From NCBI RefSeq assembly GCF_004766055.1, contig NZ_SPQR01000011.1:1-64000 (forward strand): DNA of 64,000 bases, read 5' to 3'. The DNA is from Desulfosporosinus sp. Sb-LF. GTDB lineage: Bacteria > Bacillota > Desulfitobacteriia > Desulfitobacteriales > Desulfitobacteriaceae. Shown piece after piece: positions 1-7,952 of the stretch. Every line of letters starts with the position of its first letter. Position 1 is the first letter of the stretch. The notes beneath the pieces were generated by a model. That model did not search any database, was not told where the DNA came from, and saw only the letters and a program-made list of their open reading frames with translations. The translations under genes were made by a program, and so were the position numbers.

Positions 1-34
1 TGCGAGTTTCTCTCATTGGCTGTCCTTGTTGTTT

Positions 35-47
35 AGTTTTCAAAGAC
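35..47 (-). promoter_or_regulatory. boxA-like antitermination element of rRNA leader
   Basis: On the minus strand the sequence GTCTTTGAAAACT, followed by AAACAA, matches the boxA/leader element found ahead of 16S rRNA genes in Firmicutes (family pattern TGCTCTTTGAAAACT). It lies downstream of both promoters. The 16S gene itself is not in the window. Confidence 0.65.
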
Positions 48-92
48 CATGGTTTAAACTTTGTTTCCAGCACCCGTTTGGGCCGGAATCAC

Positions 93-121
93 ATCTTAGC
101 ATTTTCAACTCGCGTTGTCAA
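93..121 (-). promoter_or_regulatory. rRNA operon promoter (proximal)
   Basis: Read on the minus strand there is TTGACA (116-121), a 17-base spacer, then TAAGAT (93-98). This is a near-consensus vegetative promoter directed out of the left edge. A boxA-like leader element follows downstream, so I infer that it drives an rRNA operon whose 16S gene starts just left of position 1. Confidence 0.75.
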
Positions 122-200
122 TCACTAATTTGTTTCATACAGATGGATCCAGTTTGAAGGTATCTTCTGATCAATCTGTGCGTCGTTTAGGCGCTTTGTT

Positions 201-229
201 AGAATACCCTTTTTTACTCGTGTTGTCTA
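201..229 (-). promoter_or_regulatory. rRNA operon promoter (distal, tandem)
   Basis: On the minus strand there is TAGACA (224-229), a 17-base spacer, then TATTCT (201-206), about 108 bases upstream of the proximal promoter. Tandem strong promoters are usual for rRNA operons. No terminator was seen between the ABC exporter stop codon at 293 and this site, so exporter transcripts may run into the operon. Confidence 0.6.
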
Positions 230-292
230 CTGTTATTTTTATCCATTATCATTTATTACTCCCTTATTGGACTTTTTAAGATAGTTCTCTCG

Positions 293-2041
293 TTATATCC
301 TTGCTCCCTGCTGCATCATAAACATTTTGTGATAGAGCCCTTCTTTAACTAAAAGCTCTGGATGTGTACCCTGTTCGATAATTTTCCCATTGTGGAGGAC
401 CAAAATCAAGTCTGCATCCTGGATTGTGGAAAGCCGATGAGCAATCGCTATCGTCGTACGTCCCTTGCGCATTTTTCCTAAGGCCGTTTGAATGGCCTCT
501 TCGGTTTCAGTATCGACACTGGCGGTTGCTTCATCTAAAACAAGGATTTTTGGGTTACCAGCCATTGTCCGAGCAAAGCATATAAGTTGACGCTGACCGC
601 TCGACAAAGTAGCCCCCCGCTCCCCGATTGGTTCTGCAAAGCCCTGAGGAAGTTTTTGAATAAATTCATCGGCTTGAACAAATAGTGCAGCATCTTCCAC
701 GTCTTGCTTACTCACGACTGGCCTAGAAAGCGCAATGTTTTTAGTGATATCTCCCACAAATAAAAATGGATCTTGGGCCACAAGTCCAACTCTCGATCGC
801 AACTCATCCTCGGAAAACTCAGATAGAGATACCCCATCGATAAGTATTTCCCCACGAGTGACCTGATAGAAGCGCATGATGAGATTGGCGACCGTGCTTT
901 TACCACTTCCAGTATGCCCTACTAAAGCGACGGTCTGTCCTGGATAAGCGATAAAACTAATTTTTTTCAAGACATCTGATCGATCGTCAGATAAAACGTC
1001 GTAAGAAAAACTAACATCCTTAAATTCAATCTGGCCATTTAGAATCGAAGGAGGCTCTGGACCGCTGGGGATAATAGGAGTTAAACGGACATCATCCAAA
1101 ATCTCAAAGACCCGTTCGGCTGCTACCAACGATTGCTGAACCTGAGACAACCTCTGCATCATCATATTCACGGGTTCAAAGAAGCGATCCAGATAGTTTA
1201 TGAAGGCATAGAGTACGCCAATTTGAATCGGTCCTTTCAACGACTGAAACCCAAAGAAGTCTAAAACAAGCACGAGGGCAACGGTATAAATTAAATCAAC
1301 AGCTGGTCGGACAAACAGGCTTTCTAAGCGAATATTGTTAATGGCTGCATTGTAGTAGGCACTATTTATGACACTAAACTCTTGCCGGAAGCGCTTTTCC
1401 TGACGCATGGCCTGTACGATAGTCATCCCTTGGATAGATTCATTGAGTTTGGCATTGAGAAGACTCAGTTCTTTTCGCATAGTCCGATAAACTTTTGTGC
1501 TCAACCTTCGGTACATATACATCAAGCAAAGAATTGCAGGAAGCAAGACCAGGAAAAACGTGGCCAGTCGAACATCCAAACTAAACATGGCAATAAAAAT
1601 ACCAATTAGAAATACAAAGTTTTGCACTAAAGTCGAGAGAACACCTACGAATAATTCCTTGATCGCCTCAGTGTCATTAGTAATTCGTGAAACCAAGGCC
1701 CCGCTCGGAGTTTTGTCAAAAACCATAAGGCCAAGGCGTTGAACATGGTTAAAGATATCGACCCGTAATTGTTGGATCACCTTCAGTGCAATCATATTAA
1801 AGCTGACGAGCTGATAATAGTGTAAACCTACTGAAAGAAGATGAAGTCCCAAATACCCGCCTCCTAGGAGCACTAGCTCGCGTGTATCGAACGAACGTGG
1901 TATTAGATGACGATCAAGAAAGACTTTGACCAAGATTGGACCGATGACATCGGCAAAGGTGGCTAACAGTAAGATCACCGAGGCAACACTTAACGCTTTA
2001 TAGTGGGGTCTGAGATATTGAAGTAAGCGCCGAATCACCAT
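293..2041 (-). CDS. Heterodimeric ABC exporter subunit, BmrD/YheH type
   Basis: A 582-residue half-transporter: about six membrane segments in the first 310 residues, then an ATPase domain. Walker A is GHTGSGKST and Walker B ILVLDEATASVD with the catalytic glutamate intact. The signature is LSSGQ, not LSGGQ, which is the pattern expected of the partner that completes the degenerate site in BmrC/BmrD-type exporters. I chose the ATG at 2041 because GGGGGAG lies six bases upstream; a TTG at 2062 is also in frame. One base separates it from the stop of the upstream partner, so the two are translationally coupled. It probably exports drugs or lipophilic compounds; the substrate is unknown. Confidence 0.85.
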   Translation of the reverse strand: MVIRRLLQYLRPHYKALSVASVILLLATFADVIGPILVKVFLDRHLIPRSFDTRELVLLGGGYLGLHLLSVGLHYYQLVSFNMIALKVIQQLRVDIFNHVQRLGLMVFDKTPSGALVSRITNDTEAIKELFVGVLSTLVQNFVFLIGIFIAMFSLDVRLATFFLVLLPAILCLMYMYRRLSTKVYRTMRKELSLLNAKLNESIQGMTIVQAMRQEKRFRQEFSVINSAYYNAAINNIRLESLFVRPAVDLIYTVALVLVLDFFGFQSLKGPIQIGVLYAFINYLDRFFEPVNMMMQRLSQVQQSLVAAERVFEILDDVRLTPIIPSGPEPPSILNGQIEFKDVSFSYDVLSDDRSDVLKKISFIAYPGQTVALVGHTGSGKSTVANLIMRFYQVTRGEILIDGVSLSEFSEDELRSRVGLVAQDPFLFVGDITKNIALSRPVVSKQDVEDAALFVQADEFIQKLPQGFAEPIGERGATLSSGQRQLICFARTMAGNPKILVLDEATASVDTETEEAIQTALGKMRKGRTTIAIAHRLSTIQDADLILVLHNGKIIEQGTHPELLVKEGLYHKMFMMQQGARI

Positions 2042-2042
2042 A

Positions 2043-3794
2043 TCATGCTCCCCCTTGCTCAATTAGAGACTCTAACTGCTGACTTCGGTAAGTGGAAGCA
2101 TACCATCCCTCAACAGCCATAAGTTCGGCATGAGAGCCGTATTCAGTAATTTGTCGATTCTGTAGAACAATGATTAAGTCCGCATGTTCAATAGCACTCA
2201 AACGATGAGATGAAATCAGAGTTGTCTTTTGGGACCGTTTTTCTTTTAAGCCTTGTAAAATAGCCTTTTCAGTTCTGGCGTCTACAGCGGACAGTGAATC
2301 ATCTAAAATAAGGATTTCCGGTTCGAGTAAGAGAGCGCGTGCAATCGATATGCGCTGTTTTTGACCTCCTGAAAGGGTTACGCCCCGGTCCCCAACCAAG
2401 GTGCCATATTTATCTGGGAAATGTAGGATATCCTCGTGGATGGCGGCAATATCAGCAACTGCTTGGATTTCCTCCAGCATTGCTTCCGGTTTCCCGAAGG
2501 CAATGTTTTCAGCAATCGTCGTTGAAAACAAAAAGTGATCCTGAGGAACATAACCAATTGCTGCCCGCAAGGCTCCGAGCTTCAGGTGATAAATTGAGAC
2601 ACCGCCGATTTTAATGTCCCCCTCAGATAGATCAAATTCCCGCATAAGGAGACGGAAAAACGTGGACTTTCCACTCCCTGTTTTTCCTACGATGCCCAAG
2701 GTTTGCCCCTGCGTGACCACTACGTCAATTTTATTAAGAACCCACGAATTAGTTCCTGGATAAGCAAATGAGGCCATCTCATACGTCACTTGTCCGCTGG
2801 GAACTCGATCCATTGCCCCCTCCTGTTCACGAATTTCTTTTTTAACTTTAAGTAGCGTATTCACCCGATCATAAGACGCTCGCCCACGTTCTAGAATGTT
2901 AAAGAGCCAGCCAAAAGCTAACATAGGCCAAATAAACTGTCCGAGATAAATCGTAAACTGAGTGAGCTGGCCAAAGGTCAACTTCTCGTTCACTACTTCT
3001 CTCGCTCCAAAGGCAATGGCGAGGAAAAAGGAAATTCCAATAATCAATTGGATGGTCGGATCAAAGAGCGCATCCACTTTCGCTACGGCGATATTCTTAT
3101 CCACGACGTCGGCGGATAACGTTCGAAAGGCTTCTTTTTCCGCTTCTTCCCCCCCGAACGCTTTAACCACTCTGACCCCAGAAATGTTTTCCAGAACTTT
3201 GTCATTAAGATCGGAAAAAGCTGCCTGTGCCTGATGGAACCTTTTATGGAGCATTGTACCATAATGGCTGGTGGCCCAGGCCATTAGTGGCATAGGCAGT
3301 AAGGTTATAAGGGTAAGTTTCCAACTGATAAAAAAGGCCATAGAAAAAACGACCAGGCTCCCTGTCGTCAGGGAATCGACAAACGTCAGAACCCCCATCC
3401 CGGCCGTCATTTCGATCGCTTGAATATCGTTTGTGGCATGAGCCATTAGATCTCCAGTTCGATGCTCCTGATAAAACTGCGGCGATAAGCAGGTAAAATG
3501 TTCAAAAAGCTGCTTCCTTAGCAACCGTCCGAGCCGACTCGACGCCCCGAAAATTAGCAAACGCCAGATATATCGTAATCCGTAAGATGTTAACCCCGCA
3601 GTTAAAAGAAGCAAAGACCACTTGTACAAAATTCCTTGGGTAAGATTTTCTTTACTCATTCCGTCTACGATAACCCGCACCGAATAGGGAGGAAACAGAT
3701 TGATTAGAGCTACACTTACCAACACTAAAATACCTATACAGTAGCTTTTCTTTTCTTGTTTGAAAAACCACATTAGCTCTCTAAAAAGAAGCAT
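2043..3794 (-). CDS. Heterodimeric ABC exporter subunit, BmrC/YheI type
   Basis: A 583-residue half-transporter with an N-terminal membrane domain and a C-terminal ATPase. Walker A is GKTGSGKST and the signature LSGGQKQR, but Walker B reads ILILDDSLSAVD: aspartate replaces the catalytic glutamate, as in BmrC. With the next gene it should form a heterodimer with one consensus and one degenerate ATP site. The start is the ATG at 3794, preceded by AAGGGGAGAG; the longer open frame to 3875 has no ribosome site. It is the first gene of a two-gene operon. The substrate cannot be told from sequence. Confidence 0.85.
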   Translation of the reverse strand: MLLFRELMWFFKQEKKSYCIGILVLVSVALINLFPPYSVRVIVDGMSKENLTQGILYKWSLLLLTAGLTSYGLRYIWRLLIFGASSRLGRLLRKQLFEHFTCLSPQFYQEHRTGDLMAHATNDIQAIEMTAGMGVLTFVDSLTTGSLVVFSMAFFISWKLTLITLLPMPLMAWATSHYGTMLHKRFHQAQAAFSDLNDKVLENISGVRVVKAFGGEEAEKEAFRTLSADVVDKNIAVAKVDALFDPTIQLIIGISFFLAIAFGAREVVNEKLTFGQLTQFTIYLGQFIWPMLAFGWLFNILERGRASYDRVNTLLKVKKEIREQEGAMDRVPSGQVTYEMASFAYPGTNSWVLNKIDVVVTQGQTLGIVGKTGSGKSTFFRLLMREFDLSEGDIKIGGVSIYHLKLGALRAAIGYVPQDHFLFSTTIAENIAFGKPEAMLEEIQAVADIAAIHEDILHFPDKYGTLVGDRGVTLSGGQKQRISIARALLLEPEILILDDSLSAVDARTEKAILQGLKEKRSQKTTLISSHRLSAIEHADLIIVLQNRQITEYGSHAELMAVEGWYASTYRSQQLESLIEQGGA

Positions 3795-4314
3795 ATACTC
3801 TCCCCTTAAATTTTCTAAATCAAAATGCCAACCTATTCTAACGTAGGGGCTCTTAAGTACAAACTTATGCGACAAAACCTACCTACTGTCGTGAGTTTTT
3901 ATAAGCAAGAAAATAATTATACAACGATGTATAAACAAAACATACCAGTGTACATGTTCAGCACTTGGATATATTAGAATCACAATGGTTTAAATTAACT
4001 TCTTGTTGTTAGTAGCAACCTTTACAAGTAGTTAAACTAATCCATTGTTTGAAATATATGAGGGGGAGCTTAAACACTCTCCCTTTTAAATCCCGAATTT
4101 AATTCAAAGATCACGCTTATTAGCATTTAAAAATAATGTTTTTATTCCCATGTCATAATTTCGAAAAATGTTTTCGACTTTACGACAGGTATCTGATCAA
4201 TGAAACTTGTTAATTTGGAGAATATCTAAAAGCCTAGTTTTCAAACGCTAATTTGATCATTAATCTTGTTACTTTTTAATACGTTAGGGATGTGAAATTA
4301 GGAGGAGAGCTTTC
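3795..4314. other. Intergenic region between exporter operon and cphA
   Basis: An AT-rich divergent spacer with no convincing gene. It holds a terminator-like hairpin on the plus strand (about 4061-4088: AGGGGGAG, eight-base loop, CTCTCCCT, then TTT) with no plus-strand gene before it, and a weak plus-strand promoter candidate, TTGATC (4253-4258), 17 bases, TTAATA (4276-4281), just ahead of cphA. A minus-strand promoter for the exporter should also lie here but was not fixed. Confidence 0.45.
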
Positions 4315-6924
4315 GTGAAAATTATTAGTTCTAAGGTCTTTCAGGGTAGAAATATATATTCACGCAAAAAGTGCATAAGATTAAACCTAGATTTAGAAGG
4401 TTATAGTGAAATTCCAAGTAAAGAAATTAATGGGTTTAATCAAAATTTAGTAAGTATGTTGCCAGAGCTTACTAAGCATCGATGTGGAATAGATGAAGAT
4501 CTAGGCTTTATTAAAAGACTTACTGAGGGAACTTATTTGGCACATGTATCAGAGCATATCATAATAGCACTCCACAATATGCTTGGTTTAGAAATAAGTT
4601 ATGGAAAAGCTCGGGAGATATCCGGAGAGAATTATTATGTCATTTATCAATATGAATATATGAATACAGGGCTAGAGGCTGGGAATATAGCAGTTGATCT
4701 CATTAACTCGTTAGTAAATAAAGAGCCGTTCGATTTAGACTTGAGATTAACTAGGTTAAAGGAACTATTATTAAGTGAACAACTGGGATTAAGTACACTC
4801 GATATTTGTAACGAGGCAAGGAAACGGGGAATTCCTGTATTAAAGATCGGCGAAGAAAGCATATTTCAATTAGGTTATGGAAAACACTCAAAAACGATAC
4901 AAGCAACCTTGGGTAGTGATACAAAGGAAATAGCTGTAAGTATTGCACAGGATAAATTATTAACGAAAGAATTACTGAGCTTGCATTGTATACCTGTAGC
5001 AAATGGCATCAAAGTAGGGCGAAAAATCGATGCCATTTTAGGGGCTAAGGATATTGGTTATCCAGTGGTACTTAAACCTCAGTTTGGAAACCAAGGCAAG
5101 GGAGTTATTGCCAATATAAAAGATGAGATAGCGTTATCAAATGCTTATGAACGTTTAATTAAAGATTACAAATGCCTAATAATCGAAAAGCATATAAGTG
5201 GGAAAGACTATAGAGTATGCAGTGTTTATGGTGATATAGTTGCAGTTTCAGAAAGAATTCCTCCACATATCATAGGAGATGGAATAAATTCTATTGAGAA
5301 GCTTATACGTAATACTAATGAGGATATTCGCAGAGGTGAGGGCCACGAAAAGGAATTAACTAAGATTAAAATAGATGAGATACTTATAGCCCACTTAGAT
5401 CAAAAGAATTATTCATTAGAGTCTGTCCTTCCCAAAGATGAAACGATAACTTTAAAAGATAATGCAAATTTATCGACGGGTGGTTTTGCTATAGATTGTA
5501 CTGATTTAATATGTGAGGAGAATATTGAACTATGCAAAAGGGCTGCGAGTGCTATTGGACTGGATATTTGTGGTATAGATTTACTATGTCAAGATATTAG
5601 TAAACCTCTGAATGAAGGAGGAGCCATTATAGAAATAAATGCTGCACCTGGTATTCGAATGCATCATAATCCATATAGTGGAACAAAACGCAATGTAGCA
5701 GGACATATTGTTGATAAATTATTTAAGGATAGCGCAGAAAAAACTCCCTTAGTATCAATCACAGGTACAAATGGGAAAACCACGACCACTAGACTTATTG
5801 CCCACATACTTTCAATTGCAGGATACACGGTTGGCATGACCACAACTGGTGGAATTTATATTGGTGGGAAATGTATCTTTAAAGGTGATACCACCGGTCC
5901 AAAGAGCGCTTTAGCTGTACTCATGAATAAGGATATTGATGCAGCAGTCCTGGAAACTGCCAGGGGGGGGATAATAAAAGGAGGATTAGCCTATGACGTT
6001 GCCGATGTCGGAGTTATCACAAACATAACTCAGGATCACCTTGGAATAGATGAGGTGGAAACTATGGAAGACTTGGCAAAAGTTAAGGCGCTGGTGGGAG
6101 AAGCAGTTAAGGACGATGGCTATGTTGTTATTAATGGGGATGATAAGATGAGTATACGTATCTTGCCCCGCTTAAAGGGTCATCCTATTATATTTTCTCA
6201 TGACAAGGATAATGTAGTTCTGCAAGCTTACATGAGAAACGGTGGGTATGGTGTCTATGTCGATGAGGGTAATATAATCATCCAGAAAGGCTCTCATTCT
6301 GAAGCGTTAATCGAAATAAAAAATATAGGGATTACGTTAAAAGGCATTCTCAAATATAACATTGAAAATGCAATGGCTTCCTGTGCTGCTGCAATAGGAC
6401 TAGGTATTGATTATAAGACGATTAGACAGGGCTTAATGTCCTTTTACTGTAATCAAAACCCGGGAAGATTCAATATGTATCTTGTCAATAATAAAAGGGT
6501 CATATTAGACTATGGCCATAATAAAGAAGGCTATAATTGTGTGCTAGATGGACTTAAGTATATCGAACATAATAAACTTATAGGAGTCATTGGAGTACCA
6601 GGCGATAGACCAGACAGCGATATAGTCGAAGTCGGTAAATGTGCCGGAGAGAACTTTGATTATATTTTTATAAAGGAAGATATGGAAAGAAGAGGCCGAG
6701 CTAAGGGTGAGGTAGCAGATCTCCTGGAGAAAGGTGTCATGGCATCAAAATTTCACAGCAAGAACATTAGAAAAATTCCAGAGGAGACGGAAGCCTTTAA
6801 AGCAGCTTTAGATCTTGCAGATCCTGAAGATATTGTCATTGTCTTCTTCGAGAAGTCTGAACCTCTTATTGATATAATGAGAAGCAAACTTGATGAAACA
6901 AATCTCGTTGCATTAGCTAAATAA
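4315..6924 (+). CDS. cphA: Cyanophycin synthetase
   Basis: An 869-residue protein of the usual CphA length. It polymerises aspartate and arginine into cyanophycin (multi-L-arginyl-poly-L-aspartate), a cytoplasmic nitrogen and carbon store, using two ATP-dependent ligase centres. Domain order: a CphA-specific N-terminal region (about 1-160), an ATP-grasp domain (about 215-480; GYPVVLKPQFGNQGKGV, and EINAAPGIRMH near its end), and a Mur-ligase-like domain whose P-loop GTNGKTTTTR lies near 484. The GTG start has AGGAGGAGAG seven bases upstream. No cyanophycinase (cphB) is adjacent, so degradation must be encoded elsewhere or be absent. It is a single-gene unit convergent with the next gene. Confidence 0.92.
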   Translation: MKIISSKVFQGRNIYSRKKCIRLNLDLEGYSEIPSKEINGFNQNLVSMLPELTKHRCGIDEDLGFIKRLTEGTYLAHVSEHIIIALHNMLGLEISYGKAREISGENYYVIYQYEYMNTGLEAGNIAVDLINSLVNKEPFDLDLRLTRLKELLLSEQLGLSTLDICNEARKRGIPVLKIGEESIFQLGYGKHSKTIQATLGSDTKEIAVSIAQDKLLTKELLSLHCIPVANGIKVGRKIDAILGAKDIGYPVVLKPQFGNQGKGVIANIKDEIALSNAYERLIKDYKCLIIEKHISGKDYRVCSVYGDIVAVSERIPPHIIGDGINSIEKLIRNTNEDIRRGEGHEKELTKIKIDEILIAHLDQKNYSLESVLPKDETITLKDNANLSTGGFAIDCTDLICEENIELCKRAASAIGLDICGIDLLCQDISKPLNEGGAIIEINAAPGIRMHHNPYSGTKRNVAGHIVDKLFKDSAEKTPLVSITGTNGKTTTTRLIAHILSIAGYTVGMTTTGGIYIGGKCIFKGDTTGPKSALAVLMNKDIDAAVLETARGGIIKGGLAYDVADVGVITNITQDHLGIDEVETMEDLAKVKALVGEAVKDDGYVVINGDDKMSIRILPRLKGHPIIFSHDKDNVVLQAYMRNGGYGVYVDEGNIIIQKGSHSEALIEIKNIGITLKGILKYNIENAMASCAAAIGLGIDYKTIRQGLMSFYCNQNPGRFNMYLVNNKRVILDYGHNKEGYNCVLDGLKYIEHNKLIGVIGVPGDRPDSDIVEVGKCAGENFDYIFIKEDMERRGRAKGEVADLLEKGVMASKFHSKNIRKIPEETEAFKAALDLADPEDIVIVFFEKSEPLIDIMRSKLDETNLVALAK

Positions 6925-6972
6925 ATTTAATACAAACATAATAGCTTATTATGCTTCGCATTAATAAATAAG

Positions 6973-7647
6973 TTATTTGCGGACTTTAGCCAATAACTGT
7001 GATCGCTTTGCGGACTTAGCTTTTTCATAGTTACTCTTAATAGCACCTAGGATATCGGTAGAAAGATTATTTGCAACAAGTTCAGCCTGCATAGCATTTA
7101 GGGTACTGTAAAATTGACTGTCTATGCTAGCCTCAAGCATAGTTCCTGCTTGAAGATATTTTTGAACCAGCTCTGGACGGTTCAATGTGCCTGCTTTACT
7201 GCCCTGCACATACTCCTGAATTGCCGTTGAATACAAAGTATCTAAACGGCTCAAGGCTACACTCTGCAAATGGTTAAACTGAGGCTTATACTTATTGTTT
7301 AGTTCGTCTTGCGTAATCGACTTCGCAACAATAGTTTCATTCTCAGGAGCTGAAGTTGTCACTATTTTGGCTTCCTCCTGCTCTTTTGACTTTTTCATCA
7401 TAGAAACAATCGTTGGACTATCAATCTTCTTTGCTAAATCCCCCACTGATTTCACATTATTAACGGGTCCTGAATTATTAACTACGTTCTCATCATCAAA
7501 CGAACTAAAAAAATCAGTCCCAAACTGATTATTAAGTTGTTGTTGAATTTTCGGGTCAGGCTTAAAATATTTATTGTATCCCCAAAAGCCGACCAGAGCT
7601 ATAAACAGGACCAAGATACCTGTAATTTTCAGAAACTTCTTTTTCAT
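6973..7647 (-). CDS. Membrane-anchored hypothetical protein
   Basis: A 224-residue protein starting MKKKFLKITG with one hydrophobic stretch (about residues 9-25) that looks like an uncleaved signal anchor. The rest is charged, helix-rich and predicted to lie outside the membrane: an N-terminal part rich in Asn, Asp and Ser (about 30-65), then helices rich in Gln, Leu and Lys up to the basic tail KRSQLLAKVRK. No cysteine is present and no family was recognised. GGGAG lies five bases before the ATG. The gene stands alone and converges on cphA. A role at the cell surface is inferred only from the anchor. Confidence 0.6.
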   Translation of the reverse strand: MKKKFLKITGILVLFIALVGFWGYNKYFKPDPKIQQQLNNQFGTDFFSSFDDENVVNNSGPVNNVKSVGDLAKKIDSPTIVSMMKKSKEQEEAKIVTTSAPENETIVAKSITQDELNNKYKPQFNHLQSVALSRLDTLYSTAIQEYVQGSKAGTLNRPELVQKYLQAGTMLEASIDSQFYSTLNAMQAELVANNLSTDILGAIKSNYEKAKSAKRSQLLAKVRK

Positions 7648-7838
7648 AATTTCTCCCTACAAATTAATGTTTAATGCTTATCAGATATCTCTTAAATTAT
7701 ATACTCTCAGACTTTGTTTTGGAAAGACTAGCAGATAGAATCTTTGATTAGGAAATTTTCTGGTTGTCGGCAAATACTTGATGAAGAAGAAATTTCAAGT
7801 ATTGTGCCGTACGGAATTAAGAAGGAGTGACGCGATCT

Positions 7839-7928
7839 GTGTCGAATAATGCAAATAGTATTGTAACTTCAAAACGATTAACTGATGCTCATATGGTAAT
7901 GAAACAAACAGCAAGATTTAATATATGA
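7839..7928 (+). CDS. Possible 29-residue small ORF or leader
   Basis: A GTG start with AAGGAG eleven bases upstream opens a 29-codon frame that ends in TGA at 7926-7928, 24 bases before the hydrogenase-GGDEF-EAL gene. The peptide is polar (it starts MSNNANSIVTSKRL) and has no known motif. It may be a real small protein, a translated leader, or chance. It sits in the only gap (7648-7952) ahead of the sensor gene, and I saw nothing else there. Confidence 0.3.
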   Translation: MSNNANSIVTSKRLTDAHMVMKQTARFNI

Positions 7929-7952
7929 GTAAATGGAGATAAGGGGCTTTCA

